NCBI RefSeq assembly: GCF_021458635.1
Contig: NZ_JAIRDQ010000003.1
Span: forward strand, 434,001 to 498,000
Direction of reading: 5' to 3'
Length of the DNA stretch: 64,000 nt
From: Bradyrhizobium monzae
Lineage (GTDB): Bacteria > Pseudomonadota > Alphaproteobacteria > Rhizobiales > Xanthobacteraceae
Below the pieces are notes generated by a model that saw only the letters and a program-made list of their open reading frames with translations, was not told the origin of the DNA and ran no database searches. The translations under genes and the position numbers were made by a program. Positions 7,410-16,538 of this stretch are shown piece by piece. The stretch's first letter is position 1; each line of letters starts with the position of its first letter.

Positions 7410-10400
7410 ATGAAAATCACCCGCCTGCGCCTACACGGCTTCAAGTCCTTCGTTGAGCCCACGGACTTCGTCATCGAGCCCGGCTTGACCGGCGTGGTCG
7501 GCCCCAACGGTTGCGGCAAGTCGAATCTCGTCGAGGCGCTGCGCTGGGCGATGGGTGAGACCTCGTACAAGTCGCTGCGTGCCGCCGACATGGACGCGGT
7601 GATCTTCGCCGGCTCAGGCAACCGTCCCGCGCGCAACCACGCCGAAGTGACGATGACGATCGACAATGCCGATCGCACCGCGCCGGCGGCGATGAACGAC
7701 AGCCAGCTGCTCGAAATCTCCCGCCGCATCGAGCGCGAGGCCGGCTCGGTGTATCGTATCAACGGCCGCGACGTGCGCGCCCGTGACGTGCAGATCCTGT
7801 TCGCGGACGCCGCCACCGGCGCGCGTTCGCCGGCGCTCGTCCACCAGGGCAAGATCGGCGAAATCATCCAGGCCAAGCCCGAGCAACGCCGCCGCGTGCT
7901 GGAAGACGCCGCCGGCGTCGCCGGTCTGCATGCCCGTCGCCACGAGGCCGAGCTGCGGCTGAAAGCGGCCGAGACCAACCTCACCCGCGTCGAGGACGTG
8001 ATCGGCCAGCTCGCAGGGCAAATGGAAGGCCTGAAGAAGCAGGCCCGCCAGGCCGTGCGCTATCGCGAGGTCGCCGCCAAGGTCCGCAAGGCCGAGGCCA
8101 CGCTGTTCCATCTGCGCTGGATCGGCGCCCATGCCGACGTCAGCGAATCCGGCCACACCCACGATCTCGCCGTGCGCGAGATGGCCGAGCGCACTCAGCA
8201 CCAGGCCGAAGCTGCCCGCATCCAGGCGATCCGCGCCGCCGAAATGCCGGCGCTGCGCGATGCCGAAGCGCGCGCCGCGGCAGGCCTTCAGCGCCTGACC
8301 AACGCGCGCGAGCTGCTCGACCGCGAGGAAGAGCGCGCCAAGGAGCGCGTCGCCGAACTCGAGCGCCGCCTCGCCCAGTTCGAAGGCGACATTTCCCGTG
8401 CTCAACAACAAACCATGGACGCCGATGTCGCGCTGCAGCGGCTCGACACCGAAGATGCCGAGCTGAAGGAAGAGATCAAGTCACGCGTCGAGAAGCGCTC
8501 CGGCGTCGACGAGCGGGTCGGCGAAGCCGAGGCCGTGCTGACCGAAACCGAGCAGCAGTTCTCCGAGCTCACCACCGCGCTCGCCGACCTCACCGCCAAG
8601 CGCAACCAGCTCGAGGCCAACGTCCGCACCCACCGCGACAAGCTTGCCCGTCTCGACCAGGAGATCGCGAACGTCGCCGCGGAAGAACAGAAGCTTGCCG
8701 CCGAGACCGGCGGCTTCGGCGATCTCGACGAGTTGACCGCAACGGTCGAAACCGCCGAACAGACGCTGGCCGCTTCGGAAGCCGCCGCACAGGCGAGCGA
8801 AGCCGCGCATGTCGCCGCGCGCCAGACGCTGGAATCCTCACGCTCGCCGCTGGTCGAGGCCGACAAGCGCGTGCAGCGGCTCGACACCGAAGCGCGCACG
8901 ATTTCAAAAATCGTCAACGGCGAGACCAAGAATCTGTGGCCTCCGATCATCGACGGCATCACCGTCGACAAGGGCTTCGAAAAGGCCATCGGTGCCGCAC
9001 TCGGCGACGATCTCGATGCGCCGGTCGATCCGTCGGCGCCGATGCGCTGGACCAATGCCGGCGTCACCGAGGGCGATCCGGAATTGCCCGAAGGCGCCAC
9101 CCCGCTCGCCAACCACGTGCAAGCGCCGGCAGAGCTGACGCGCCGCCTCGCGCAGATCGGCGTCGTCCCGCGCGAGCGCGGTGCCGAGCTCGTCTCGCAG
9201 CTCAAGACCGGCCAGCGGCTGGTGTCCCCCGAAGGCGACGTCTGGCGCTGGGACGGCTTTGTCGCCGCCGCCCATGCGCCCACCGGCGCCGCGCGGCGCC
9301 TCGCAGAGCGCGCCCGCCTCGTCGACATCGAGAACGAGCTGGAGCAGGCCCGCATCGACGCGCAGATCAAGCGTCAGGCGCTGGAGAACGCCGAGTCCGA
9401 GCTGCAGATGGCGGCCAGCACCGAAGGCGCTTCGCGCGAAGCCTGGCGTGCCGCGCAGCGCGAGCTGAACGTCGCACGCGAGCGCCATGCCACGGCCGAG
9501 CGCGAGATCAGCCGCCACGCCGCGCGCAAGGCGACGCTGTCGGAAGCGCACAGCCGTCTCGCCGCCGACCGCGCCGAGGCCGAAGCCGCTTACGAATACG
9601 CCGAGGCCGGCATCAGCGAACTGCCGTCAAGCGAGGACACCGAGACCCGTCTCGCCGCCGTCCGCAGCGACATCGAAGGTCATCGCCGCATGGCCGCGCA
9701 GGTCCGCGCCGAGGCGCAGGCACTGGCGCGCGAGGCCGAGCTCGCCGACCGTCGCGTGCAGGCGATCCTCGCCGAGCGCACCGAATGGCAGAACCGCAAG
9801 GAGAGCGCGGCCTCCCATATCGACACCATCCAGACCCGCATCACCGAGGTCTCGATCGAGCGCAGCGATCTCGAGAACGCGCCCGCCGTGTTCGCCGAGA
9901 AGCGCAGCGCGCTGATCACCGAGATCGAGTACGCCGAGAACGACCGCCGCATGGCGGCCGATGCGCTCGCCACCGCGGAGACCGCGATGGCCGAGACCGA
10001 TCGCGTCGCGAAGCTGACGCTTGAAGCCCTCTCCAGCTCGCGCGAAGCCACTGCGCGTGCCGAGGAGCGCATGGAAGGTTCGCGGCGCCGGCTCGAAGAC
10101 ATCGAGCGCGAAATCCGCGACATGCTCGAAGTCGAGCCGCAGGCCGTCGCCGGCCTTGCCGAGCTCGAGCCCGGCGCCGAGCTGCCGCCGCTGCACGACA
10201 TCGAGGAAGACCTCGAAAAGATGCGCCGCGACCGCGAGCGCCTGGGCGCGGTCAATTTGCGCGCCGAGGAAGAGCTGCGCGAGGTCGAGACCCAACACAC
10301 CGGTCTGGTCACCGAGCGCGACGACCTGGTCGAAGCCATCAAGCGGCTGCGCCAGGGCATCCAGAGTCTCAACAAGGAAGCGCGCGAGCGTCTCCTGACG

Positions 10401-10874
10401 TCGTTCGAGATTGTCAACAACCACTTCAAGCGCCTGTTCGTCGAGCTGTTCGGCGGCGGCGAAGCTGCGCTGCACCTGATCGAGAGCGACGATCCGCTGG
10501 AAGCCGGTCTCGAAATCATCGCAAAACCGCCGGGCAAGAAGCCGCAGACGCTGTCGCTGCTCTCGGGTGGCGAACAGGCGCTGACCGCGATGGCGCTGAT
10601 CTTCGCGGTGTTCTTGACGAACCCCTCGCCGATCTGCGTGCTGGACGAAGTCGACGCGCCGCTCGACGACCACAACGTCGAACGGTACTGCAATTTGCTG
10701 CACGAGATGACCTCCTCGACCGACACGCGCTTCGTCATCATCACGCACAACCCGATCACGATGGCGCGGATGAACCGCCTGTTCGGCGTCACCATGGCCG
10801 AGCGCGGCGTCTCGCAGCTCGTCTCGGTGAACCTGCAAGAGGCCGTGGACATTCTCGACCAGAACGTGGCGTGA
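7410..10874 (+). CDS. smc: Chromosome segregation protein SMC
   Basis: A 1154-residue SMC ATPase. It has an N-terminal head with Walker A GPNGCGKS at residues 31-38, a long heptad-rich coiled coil and a central hinge (around residues 500-620). The returning coiled coil leads to a C-terminal head with the ABC signature 'LLSGGEQALTAMALIFA' (about 1049-1065) and Walker B 'PICVLDEVDAPLDD' (about 1073-1086). SMC with ScpA and ScpB compacts and separates newly replicated origins. ScpA and ScpB are not in this window. The ATG at 7410 (MKITRLRLHGFKSF) is the family start; an upstream in-frame ATG would add 20 unrelated residues. Confidence 0.97.
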   Translation: MKITRLRLHGFKSFVEPTDFVIEPGLTGVVGPNGCGKSNLVEALRWAMGETSYKSLRAADMDAVIFAGSGNRPARNHAEVTMTIDNADRTAPAAMNDSQLLEISRRIEREAGSVYRINGRDVRARDVQILFADAATGARSPALVHQGKIGEIIQAKPEQRRRVLEDAAGVAGLHARRHEAELRLKAAETNLTRVEDVIGQLAGQMEGLKKQARQAVRYREVAAKVRKAEATLFHLRWIGAHADVSESGHTHDLAVREMAERTQHQAEAARIQAIRAAEMPALRDAEARAAAGLQRLTNARELLDREEERAKERVAELERRLAQFEGDISRAQQQTMDADVALQRLDTEDAELKEEIKSRVEKRSGVDERVGEAEAVLTETEQQFSELTTALADLTAKRNQLEANVRTHRDKLARLDQEIANVAAEEQKLAAETGGFGDLDELTATVETAEQTLAASEAAAQASEAAHVAARQTLESSRSPLVEADKRVQRLDTEARTISKIVNGETKNLWPPIIDGITVDKGFEKAIGAALGDDLDAPVDPSAPMRWTNAGVTEGDPELPEGATPLANHVQAPAELTRRLAQIGVVPRERGAELVSQLKTGQRLVSPEGDVWRWDGFVAAAHAPTGAARRLAERARLVDIENELEQARIDAQIKRQALENAESELQMAASTEGASREAWRAAQRELNVARERHATAEREISRHAARKATLSEAHSRLAADRAEAEAAYEYAEAGISELPSSEDTETRLAAVRSDIEGHRRMAAQVRAEAQALAREAELADRRVQAILAERTEWQNRKESAASHIDTIQTRITEVSIERSDLENAPAVFAEKRSALITEIEYAENDRRMAADALATAETAMAETDRVAKLTLEALSSSREATARAEERMEGSRRRLEDIEREIRDMLEVEPQAVAGLAELEPGAELPPLHDIEEDLEKMRRDRERLGAVNLRAEEELREVETQHTGLVTERDDLVEAIKRLRQGIQSLNKEARERLLTSFEIVNNHFKRLFVELFGGGEAALHLIESDDPLEAGLEIIAKPPGKKPQTLSLLSGGEQALTAMALIFAVFLTNPSPICVLDEVDAPLDDHNVERYCNLLHEMTSSTDTRFVIITHNPITMARMNRLFGVTMAERGVSQLVSVNLQEAVDILDQNVA

Positions 10875-10882
10875 TATCTCTG

Positions 10883-10924
10883 CCGTCATTCCGCACCTCG
10901 CGAAGCGAGAAGGCGGAACGACGG
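10883..10924. repeat. Short palindromic element after smc
   Basis: CCGTCATTCCGC (10883-10894) pairs with GCGGAACGACGG (10913-10924) with one mismatch, and an inner CTCGC/GCGAG stem encloses GAA. The outer sequence resembles the larger CGTCATTCC element at 19688-19793, so this looks like a short member of that family. It may also act as a transcript end for smc. Confidence 0.6.
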
Positions 10925-10933
10925 TAGGCAAAC

Positions 10934-11911
10934 ATGATCTCACCCACCCTCCCCGCCGAACTCAAGGCTGCACTCGACGCCAGGCTGCAGGGCTTTTCCC
11001 GCACCGACGCCGCACAACGGTCGCAGAAGATCTCGACCACCTATCGCGCCGGCGGCGGCTCCGGAACGATCAAGTCGGAAGCAGACGCGCTCGCTTATGC
11101 GCTCGCGCGCATGCCGGCGACTTACGCCGCAGTCGCCGCAAGCCTGAATGCACTGGTCGAGATCGCGCCGGACTTTACCCCGGAAACGCTGCTCGACGTC
11201 GGCGCCGGTCCGGGCACCGCGAGCTGGGCCGCCGCTGAGGCCTTTTCGTCGCTGCAGGATTTTACGCTGCTCGATGCCAACGCGACGCTGAGCCGGCTCG
11301 CGCTCGATCTGGCGCGCGACAGCTCGCGCCTCTCGGATTGCCGTTATCTGCCAGGCGATGCCGCCACCAACCTCGCCGAGGTCTCAGAAGCCGATCTCGT
11401 CGTCGCGAGCTATGTCATCGGCGAGCTCGGCGAGAATGAACAGCGCAAGCTCGCCGAGACGATGTGGGCCAAAGCGCGCCACGTGCTGGTCGTGATCGAG
11501 CCCGGCACGCCCGCAGGCACTACCCGCATCCTCGCGCTGCGCCGGCAACTGATTGCGGCCGGCGCTTATGTCGCCGCGCCCTGCCCGCACGAAAAGCCCT
11601 GCCCCCTCATCGCGCCCGACTGGTGCCATTTCAACCAGCGCCTGCCGCGCTCCCAGGCGCACCGCCAGATCAAGGGCGCCGAGGTGCCGTTCGAGGACGA
11701 ACGCTTCATCTACGTCGCCCTGACCCGCACCCCGCCAGCGACGCGCGCCGCACGGGTGCTGGCGCCGCCGGATGTCGGCAAGGCCGAGATTACCGCAAAG
11801 CTCTGCACGGAGGACGGCGTCGTACTGACGAAGGTGCCTCGGCGCGACAAGACCGCCTACGCCGGCGCCCGTCGCTGGCACTGGGGTGATGCCGTTCTGT
11901 CCGAAAGTTAA
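10934..11911 (+). CDS. Rsm22-family small-ribosomal-subunit methyltransferase-like protein with four candidate Fe-S cysteines
   Basis: A 325-residue Rsm22/METTL17-type protein. SAM motif I is 'LLDVGAGPGTASWAA' (residues 87-100) and motif IV-like 'ADLVVASYVIGEL' follows. Cys217, Cys223, Cys231 and Cys291 have spacings close to the four cysteines that hold a 4Fe-4S cluster in mitochondrial METTL17 (CPHEKPC, WCHFNQ, then KLC). The mitochondrial family helps assemble the small ribosomal subunit; the bacterial role is less clear. It sits 59 bases after smc, separated by a palindromic element. Confidence 0.88.
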   Translation: MISPTLPAELKAALDARLQGFSRTDAAQRSQKISTTYRAGGGSGTIKSEADALAYALARMPATYAAVAASLNALVEIAPDFTPETLLDVGAGPGTASWAAAEAFSSLQDFTLLDANATLSRLALDLARDSSRLSDCRYLPGDAATNLAEVSEADLVVASYVIGELGENEQRKLAETMWAKARHVLVVIEPGTPAGTTRILALRRQLIAAGAYVAAPCPHEKPCPLIAPDWCHFNQRLPRSQAHRQIKGAEVPFEDERFIYVALTRTPPATRAARVLAPPDVGKAEITAKLCTEDGVVLTKVPRRDKTAYAGARRWHWGDAVLSES

Positions 11912-12048
11912 CCCCGTTCAGCGCTTTTGCCTTGAACTCGGATGGTTCCTGATCCGACCAAGTCTTACCTCTCCTCCGCGCCGGGGCTTCGCTCTGCGCC
12001 AATTTGGTCTAGGCTGCGTCCGCCTTCTTTCCCCTTCAGGAGTTTTCC

Positions 12049-12609
12049 ATGTCGACCGGCTGGATCGTTCTCGGCGTCATCGTCGTTCTCGTGTTCCTGG
12101 CGTTCAGTGCCTACAACCGGCTGGTGGCGCTGGGCCAGCGCGTCGGCCAGGCCTTCGCCGATGTCGACGTGCAGCTCAAGCAGCGTCACGATCTGGTCCC
12201 GAACCTGGTCGAGACCGTGAAGGGCTACGCGTCGCATGAGCGCGGCACGCTCGACGACGTCATCAAAGCGCGCAATTCGGCGATGTCTGCGCAAGGGCCG
12301 ACGCAGGTGTCCGCGGCCGAGAACCAGCTCTCCGGCGCGCTCGGCCGGCTGATCGCGCTGTCGGAGGCCTATCCCGACCTCAAGGCCAACGCCAATTTCC
12401 AGCAGCTTGCGAGCGAGCTCTCCGACCTCGAAAACAAGATCGCGGCGAGCCGCCGTTTCTTCAACAACGCGGTCCAGGAATACAACACCGGCATCCAGCA
12501 GATGCCCGCCGCTTTGTTCGCCGGCATGTTCGGCTTCACCAGGAAGGACTTCTTCGATCTCGGGGCGAGCCGTACCGAGGTCGAGGCTGCGCCTCAGGTG
12601 AAGTTCTGA
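12049..12609 (+). CDS. LemA family membrane protein
   Basis: A 186-residue LemA protein. One N-terminal transmembrane segment (STGWIVLGVIVVLVFLAFSA) is followed by the helical LemA domain: 'LVALGQRVGQAFADVDVQLK', then 'QRHDLVPNLVETVKGY', and ending 'NTGIQQMPAALFAGMFGF'. LemA proteins are anchored with most of the chain on one face of the inner membrane, and their biochemical role is unsettled. The gene lies 32 bases before an M48 protease. LemA-M48 pairs recur in bacteria, suggesting a shared function in envelope protein turnover; this is inference from context. Confidence 0.92.
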   Translation: MSTGWIVLGVIVVLVFLAFSAYNRLVALGQRVGQAFADVDVQLKQRHDLVPNLVETVKGYASHERGTLDDVIKARNSAMSAQGPTQVSAAENQLSGALGRLIALSEAYPDLKANANFQQLASELSDLENKIAASRRFFNNAVQEYNTGIQQMPAALFAGMFGFTRKDFFDLGASRTEVEAAPQVKF

Positions 12610-12641
12610 TTTGAGCCGATAGGCCGGCAGGGCAACGCGTC

Positions 12642-13874
12642 ATGGCCGCGTATGGTCTCTACACGCACATCGCCTCGAACAAGTTTCGTTCGATGCTGCT
12701 GCTCGCCGGTCTGTTCGTGCTGGTCTATGTCCTGGTCTATGCCGGCGCGCTGGTCGCCGAGGTCGTCATCAACGGCAATGAGACCGTCGCCTATTATCTG
12801 AGCCGCGCCTTCTCCGACCTGCTCAAGGCCGCCCCCTTCGCGACGATTGCGGCGATCACCTGGATCATCATCGCCTATTTCTTCCACCAGTCGATGATCG
12901 ACGCGGTGACCGGCGGCCACGACGTCACCCGGCAGGAAGAGCCCCGCCTCTACAATCTGCTGGAGAATCTCTGCATCTCGCGCGGCATCACCATGCCGAA
13001 GCTGAAGATCATGGAGAGCCCGGCGCTGAACGCGTTCGCGACCGGCCTCAATCCGCGGCAATATGCAGTCACCGTCACCACGGGTCTCCTGAAGGCGCTG
13101 AACGACCAGGAGATCGAGGCGGTGCTCGGCCACGAGCTCACCCACATCAAGAACGGCGACGTTCAGCTGATGGTGGTCGCCGTGATCATCGCCGGCGTGG
13201 TCGGCTTCTTCGGCGAATTGTTCTTCCGCCTGTTCACCAATTTGAGCTGGAGCTCCGGCGGTTCGTGGTCGTCGGGCTCCTCCTCGTCGTCGCGATCGTC
13301 CTCGTCGTCGAGCGACAGCAAGAGCTCAGGCGGCGGCGCCATCGTGGTCATCATCATCGCGGTCGTGCTGATCGTGGTGGCCTGGCTGGTGTCGCAGGTG
13401 GTCAAGCTCGCATTGTCGCGCTCGCGCGAATATCTCGCCGACGCCGGCTCGGTCGAGCTGACGAAAAATCCCGATGCCATGATCTCGGCGCTGCGCAAGA
13501 TCGAAGGCCGCGGCGAATTGCCGGGCGCGACCTCCGCGGTGATGGAGCTCTGCCTCGACAATCCGCGCGAGGGCTTTTCAGATCTGTTCGCGACCCACCC
13601 CTCGGTGCAATCCCGCGTCGATGCGCTGGTCAAGTTCGCCGGCGGTCGTGATCCCGGCCCACTGCCGCCGCCGGAAGACGAGACGGAACAGCCCGCCGCG
13701 GACGAGCCCGAGGCACAGGCCGATCAGCAGGACGCCCCGCCGGCATTGCCGCAGGGTCCGTGGACCGATGCACGCGGCCGGGCCTCGCCACCGCCCGTCC
13801 CTGCGCCAAGCCCCTCCGGAACCGCGGCCGGCAATCCTGTCGGCAATCCCATGGGTCCGTGGGGCCGCCACTGA
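12642..13874 (+). CDS. M48-family zinc metalloprotease (HtpX-like)
   Basis: A 410-residue integral-membrane protease. Two N-terminal transmembrane segments (about 19-42 and 62-85) precede the M48 core. The zinc site is His164-Glu-Leu-Thr-His168 in 'LGHELTHIKNGD', with the third ligand expected in 'SREYLADAGSVELTKN'. Between them lie hydrophobic segments and a serine-rich linker (about 205-230) of 'SSSSRSSSSSSDSKSSGG' type. The C-terminus is Pro/Ala/Gln-rich and ends MGPWGRH, probably disordered. HtpX-type enzymes degrade damaged membrane proteins. The start at 12642 follows LemA by 32 bases, so co-transcription is likely. Confidence 0.92.
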   Translation: MAAYGLYTHIASNKFRSMLLLAGLFVLVYVLVYAGALVAEVVINGNETVAYYLSRAFSDLLKAAPFATIAAITWIIIAYFFHQSMIDAVTGGHDVTRQEEPRLYNLLENLCISRGITMPKLKIMESPALNAFATGLNPRQYAVTVTTGLLKALNDQEIEAVLGHELTHIKNGDVQLMVVAVIIAGVVGFFGELFFRLFTNLSWSSGGSWSSGSSSSSRSSSSSSDSKSSGGGAIVVIIIAVVLIVVAWLVSQVVKLALSRSREYLADAGSVELTKNPDAMISALRKIEGRGELPGATSAVMELCLDNPREGFSDLFATHPSVQSRVDALVKFAGGRDPGPLPPPEDETEQPAADEPEAQADQQDAPPALPQGPWTDARGRASPPPVPAPSPSGTAAGNPVGNPMGPWGRH

Positions 13875-14000
13875 ACGTGCGACCTGTCGCGCCTCGAGCC
13901 GGTCTCACTGCGTTTGGGAAAAACTGCGGGAATTGCCGCTGGCCTGTGCCGGAGATTTGAATTCTCCCTTGTTTCTGCCATGTTCGCGCCCAACAGCAGA

Positions 14001-14022
14001 CTTGGGACATCCTTGGGACATC
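14001..14022. repeat. Perfect tandem 11-bp repeat upstream of the ParA-like gene
   Basis: CTTGGGACATC occurs twice back to back, ending 57 bases before the ParA-like start. Two adjacent identical sites one helical turn apart would place a regulator on one DNA face, so this is a candidate operator. No known regulator is assigned. Confidence 0.5.
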
Positions 14023-14078
14023 GATTTGGGGCCCGGCCGATTGCGACCTCGCGATCGGGGGCGCGTTAGGGGACAGCA

Positions 14079-14831
14079 ATGGCAAAGCCGGCAGTGGTTG
14101 TGGTGGGCGCGGACAAGGGCGGGGTCGGCAAGACCACGGTATCGCGCACCTTGCTCGATTATTTTTCCGCCAACAACGTGCCGACCCGCGCCTTCGACAC
14201 GGAATCCCCGCGCGGTACGCTGAAGCGCTTCCACCCCGACATCACCGAGATCGTCGACATGACGACGACGGCCGATCAGATGAAGATATTCGATACGCTC
14301 AATGCGACGAGCCCGTCGGTGACCGTGATCGACGTCCGCGCCGGCCTGCTCTCGCCTGCTCTGGCCTCCCTGCGCGACATCGGTTTCCTCGACGCCGCCA
14401 AGGCCGGCCAGATCACCTTCGCGGTGTTCCACATCCTCGGACCCTCGATCGCCTCGCTGGACGAGATCGCCGAGACGGCCGGTTTCATGACCGGCGCCAA
14501 ATATTTCCTGGTGAAGAACTTCATCAACGACACCCAGTTCTTCCAGTGGGACCAGTCGACCTACAATTCCTACTTTCACCGCATCAAGGATGCGACCGAG
14601 CTGACCATCCCCAAGCTCAACGAAATGGCCTATGAGCAGGTCGAGGTCTCCTCGGTCCCGTTTCTGAAATTCGTCGCCAACAAGGGCATCAACGACGAGG
14701 CCGCGAACTATTCGTTCGTGCTGCGCGGCTATGTCCGGCACTGGCTGGCGAACGTCTGGAGCGAGTTCGACCGTATCCGCCTGACCGACATCGTCGGCTC
14801 CAAGCCCGGCAGCCGCAACAGCGAAAAATAG
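14079..14831 (+). CDS. ParA/MinD-superfamily P-loop ATPase
   Basis: A 250-residue protein with a deviant Walker A: K13-G-G-V-G-K18-T-T in 'VVVGADKGGVGKTT', carrying the signature lysine of ParA/MinD dimeric ATPases. 'VTVIDVRAGLLSPALASL' takes the Walker B/switch II place but lacks the usual ParA DTPP. The rest ('FLVKNFINDTQFFQWDQ', 'YVRHWLANVWSEFDRI') matches no chromosome-partitioning ParA or MipZ that I know, and no parB lies nearby. It may position or activate a partner protein. The gene after it (14892) also encodes a P-loop protein of similar size. Confidence 0.8.
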   Translation: MAKPAVVVVGADKGGVGKTTVSRTLLDYFSANNVPTRAFDTESPRGTLKRFHPDITEIVDMTTTADQMKIFDTLNATSPSVTVIDVRAGLLSPALASLRDIGFLDAAKAGQITFAVFHILGPSIASLDEIAETAGFMTGAKYFLVKNFINDTQFFQWDQSTYNSYFHRIKDATELTIPKLNEMAYEQVEVSSVPFLKFVANKGINDEAANYSFVLRGYVRHWLANVWSEFDRIRLTDIVGSKPGSRNSEK

Positions 14832-14891
14832 TTGCGAGCGGCGTGCTGATACGGCTGGATTGGGCGGTAAGTTCGCTCAGATAATAGCGTG

Positions 14892-15560
14892 ATGCCCGCG
14901 ACGCCCCTTTACATCATCTGCTCGCCCCGCCCGCAGGTCGGCAAGACCTTGCTGGCGCGGCTGCTGAGCGAGTTTTTGCTGCTCAAGAACGGCAACGTCA
15001 CGGCGTTCGACGTCAATCTGAAGGAACCATCGCTGCTTGATTATCTGCCGAAGGTGACCGAAACCGCTGACGTGATCGACACCTATGGCAAGATGCAGCT
15101 GATGGACCGCGTCATCGTCGATGACGGGCTCGCCAAGGTCATCGACCTCGGCTTCCACGCCTTCGACGAATTCTTCAAGATGACCGACGAGATCGGCCTG
15201 CTCAAGGAAGCGGCGCGCCGGCATGTCGCTCCGATGATCCTGTTCGTGGCCGACACCGACCGCCTCTCCGCCCGCGCCCACGAGATGCTGCGCGGGCAGA
15301 TCCCGCGGATGAACCTGATCACCGTCGACAACGAGTTCATCATCCGCGGCGAGCTGCCGCCCGCGATGGCCGGCGGCCGGCTGTTCCGCCTGCCCGCACT
15401 ACCGGGCTTCCTGAAGACCTATATCGACCGGCTGAACTTCTCCTTCACCGGCTATTTGCGCCAGGAGAAGGACTCCTCGTCCGAGCTGCACCAATGGACC
15501 CGGCGGAATTACCTCGCCTTCCGCGAGCTGGAGCTCAGCTTGATCCTGCAACGATCTTAG
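14892..15560 (+). CDS. P-loop NTPase-like protein of unknown role, partner of the preceding ParA-like gene
   Basis: A 222-residue protein whose N-terminus 'YIICSPRPQVGKTLLARLL' is a Walker A variant (x-P-Q-V-G-K-T). It then reads 'NGNVTAFDVNLKEPSLLDYL', which resembles the beta-2 region of ParA-like folds, and later 'MILFVADTDRLSARAHEML'. Overall organisation parallels the upstream ParA-like protein, but the signature lysine two residues after the first Gly is absent. The C-terminus is basic and helical. It starts 60 bases after the preceding stop (a GTG one codon upstream is possible). I do not recognise a named family. Paralogy or heteromer formation with its neighbour is inference. Confidence 0.7.
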   Translation: MPATPLYIICSPRPQVGKTLLARLLSEFLLLKNGNVTAFDVNLKEPSLLDYLPKVTETADVIDTYGKMQLMDRVIVDDGLAKVIDLGFHAFDEFFKMTDEIGLLKEAARRHVAPMILFVADTDRLSARAHEMLRGQIPRMNLITVDNEFIIRGELPPAMAGGRLFRLPALPGFLKTYIDRLNFSFTGYLRQEKDSSSELHQWTRRNYLAFRELELSLILQRS

Positions 15561-15649
15561 GTCGCAGATTATACCCGGATAATATTGACTGCTGGCCGCG
15601 TTGGGCTTAATGAGACGGTCTTCAACGTCCCCACCAGCCAGGCCCAGCC

Positions 15650-15982
15650 GTGAGCATCGACCGGAAAGCAGCCATCGCGGCCTACAAGGAGCGGAAGACC
15701 GTTGCCGGCATCTACGCGGTCCGCTGCGCGGCTTCAGGCGAGGCCTGGGTCGGCCAAGCCCCAAACCTGGAGACGATCCAGAACCGTATCTGGTTCTCGC
15801 TGCGCCAGGGCAACCACCCCTGCGGCAGCCTCCAGGCCGCCTGGAACGCGCATGGCGAGGCCGGCCTGACGTTCGGCGAATGCGAGCGGTTGGAGGACGA
15901 GGAAAGCGGCTATGTCAGGAACGCGCTGCTCAAAGAGCGCGGGGCGCACTGGCGGGACGAACTGAAGGCCGAGGCGATCTGA
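15650..15982 (+). CDS. GIY-YIG nuclease-family small protein
   Basis: A 110-residue protein. 'TVAGIYAVRCAASGEAWVGQ' aligns with the GIY and YIG strands (GIY, then WVG in place of YIG), followed by 'NLETIQNRIWFSLRQG' with the helix that normally carries the catalytic Arg, and 'CERLEDEESGYVRNALLKE' with the metal-binding Glu region. This small stand-alone type is common in rhizobia and has no established substrate. The start is a GTG at 15650. It converges with apt, whose stop is 7 bases away. Confidence 0.72.
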   Translation: MSIDRKAAIAAYKERKTVAGIYAVRCAASGEAWVGQAPNLETIQNRIWFSLRQGNHPCGSLQAAWNAHGEAGLTFGECERLEDEESGYVRNALLKERGAHWRDELKAEAI

Positions 15983-15989
15983 CGATCGC

Positions 15990-16529
15990 TCAATGCCCGT
16001 CGAACGTCATCAGCGTGCGCACCGGAATATCCATGGCGCGGAGCTTGGCGGCGCCGCCGAGCTCCGGCAGGTCGACGATGAAACAGGCGGCGACGACATT
16101 CGCGCCGATCTGCCGAAGCAGTTTCACAGCGCCCTCGGCCGTGCCGCCGGTGGCGATGAGATCGTCGACCAGGATGACACGCTCACCGGGCTGGATCGCA
16201 TCGACATGCATCTCCATCTCGTCGATGCCGTACTCCAGCGAATAGGCGATGCGCACGGTGGTGTGCGGCAGCTTGCCCTTCTTGCGGATCGGCACGAAGC
16301 CGGCCGAAAGCTGATGCGCCACCGCGCCGCCGATGATGAAGCCGCGCGCTTCCATGCCGGCGACCTTGTCGATCTTGTTGCCGGCCCAGGGATTGACGAG
16401 CTCGTCGACCGCGCGGCGGAAGGCGCGCGCATCCGCGAGCAAGGTCGTGATGTCGCGGAACATGATCCCCGGCTTGGGATAGTCGGGAATGGTGCGGACG
16501 CTCGCCTTCAGGTCGTGGTCAAAGGTCAT
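15990..16529 (-). CDS. apt: Adenine phosphoribosyltransferase
   Basis: A 179-residue type I phosphoribosyltransferase. The PRPP-binding signature '[16 protein letters not shown]' covers residues 118-133, and the adenine-specific N-terminal region reads '[20 protein letters not shown]'. It converts adenine and PRPP to AMP in purine salvage. The start at 16529 is 9 bases after the trpE(G) stop on the same strand, so apt is probably the distal gene of the attenuated trpE(G) transcript. Both products work in PRPP-linked metabolism, since anthranilate is next joined to PRPP, although the linkage could be fortuitous. Confidence 0.95.
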   Translation of the reverse strand: MTFDHDLKASVRTIPDYPKPGIMFRDITTLLADARAFRRAVDELVNPWAGNKIDKVAGMEARGFIIGGAVAHQLSAGFVPIRKKGKLPHTTVRIAYSLEYGIDEMEMHVDAIQPGERVILVDDLIATGGTAEGAVKLLRQIGANVVAACFIVDLPELGGAAKLRAMDIPVRTLMTFDGH

Positions 16530-16538
16530 TGGTGCCTC

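Noticed and set aside
14079..14831. Assignment of the ParA-like gene as mipZ or chromosomal parA
   Set aside because: Beyond the deviant Walker A the sequence does not match the MipZ or ParA blocks I know, and there is no parB or partition-site context.
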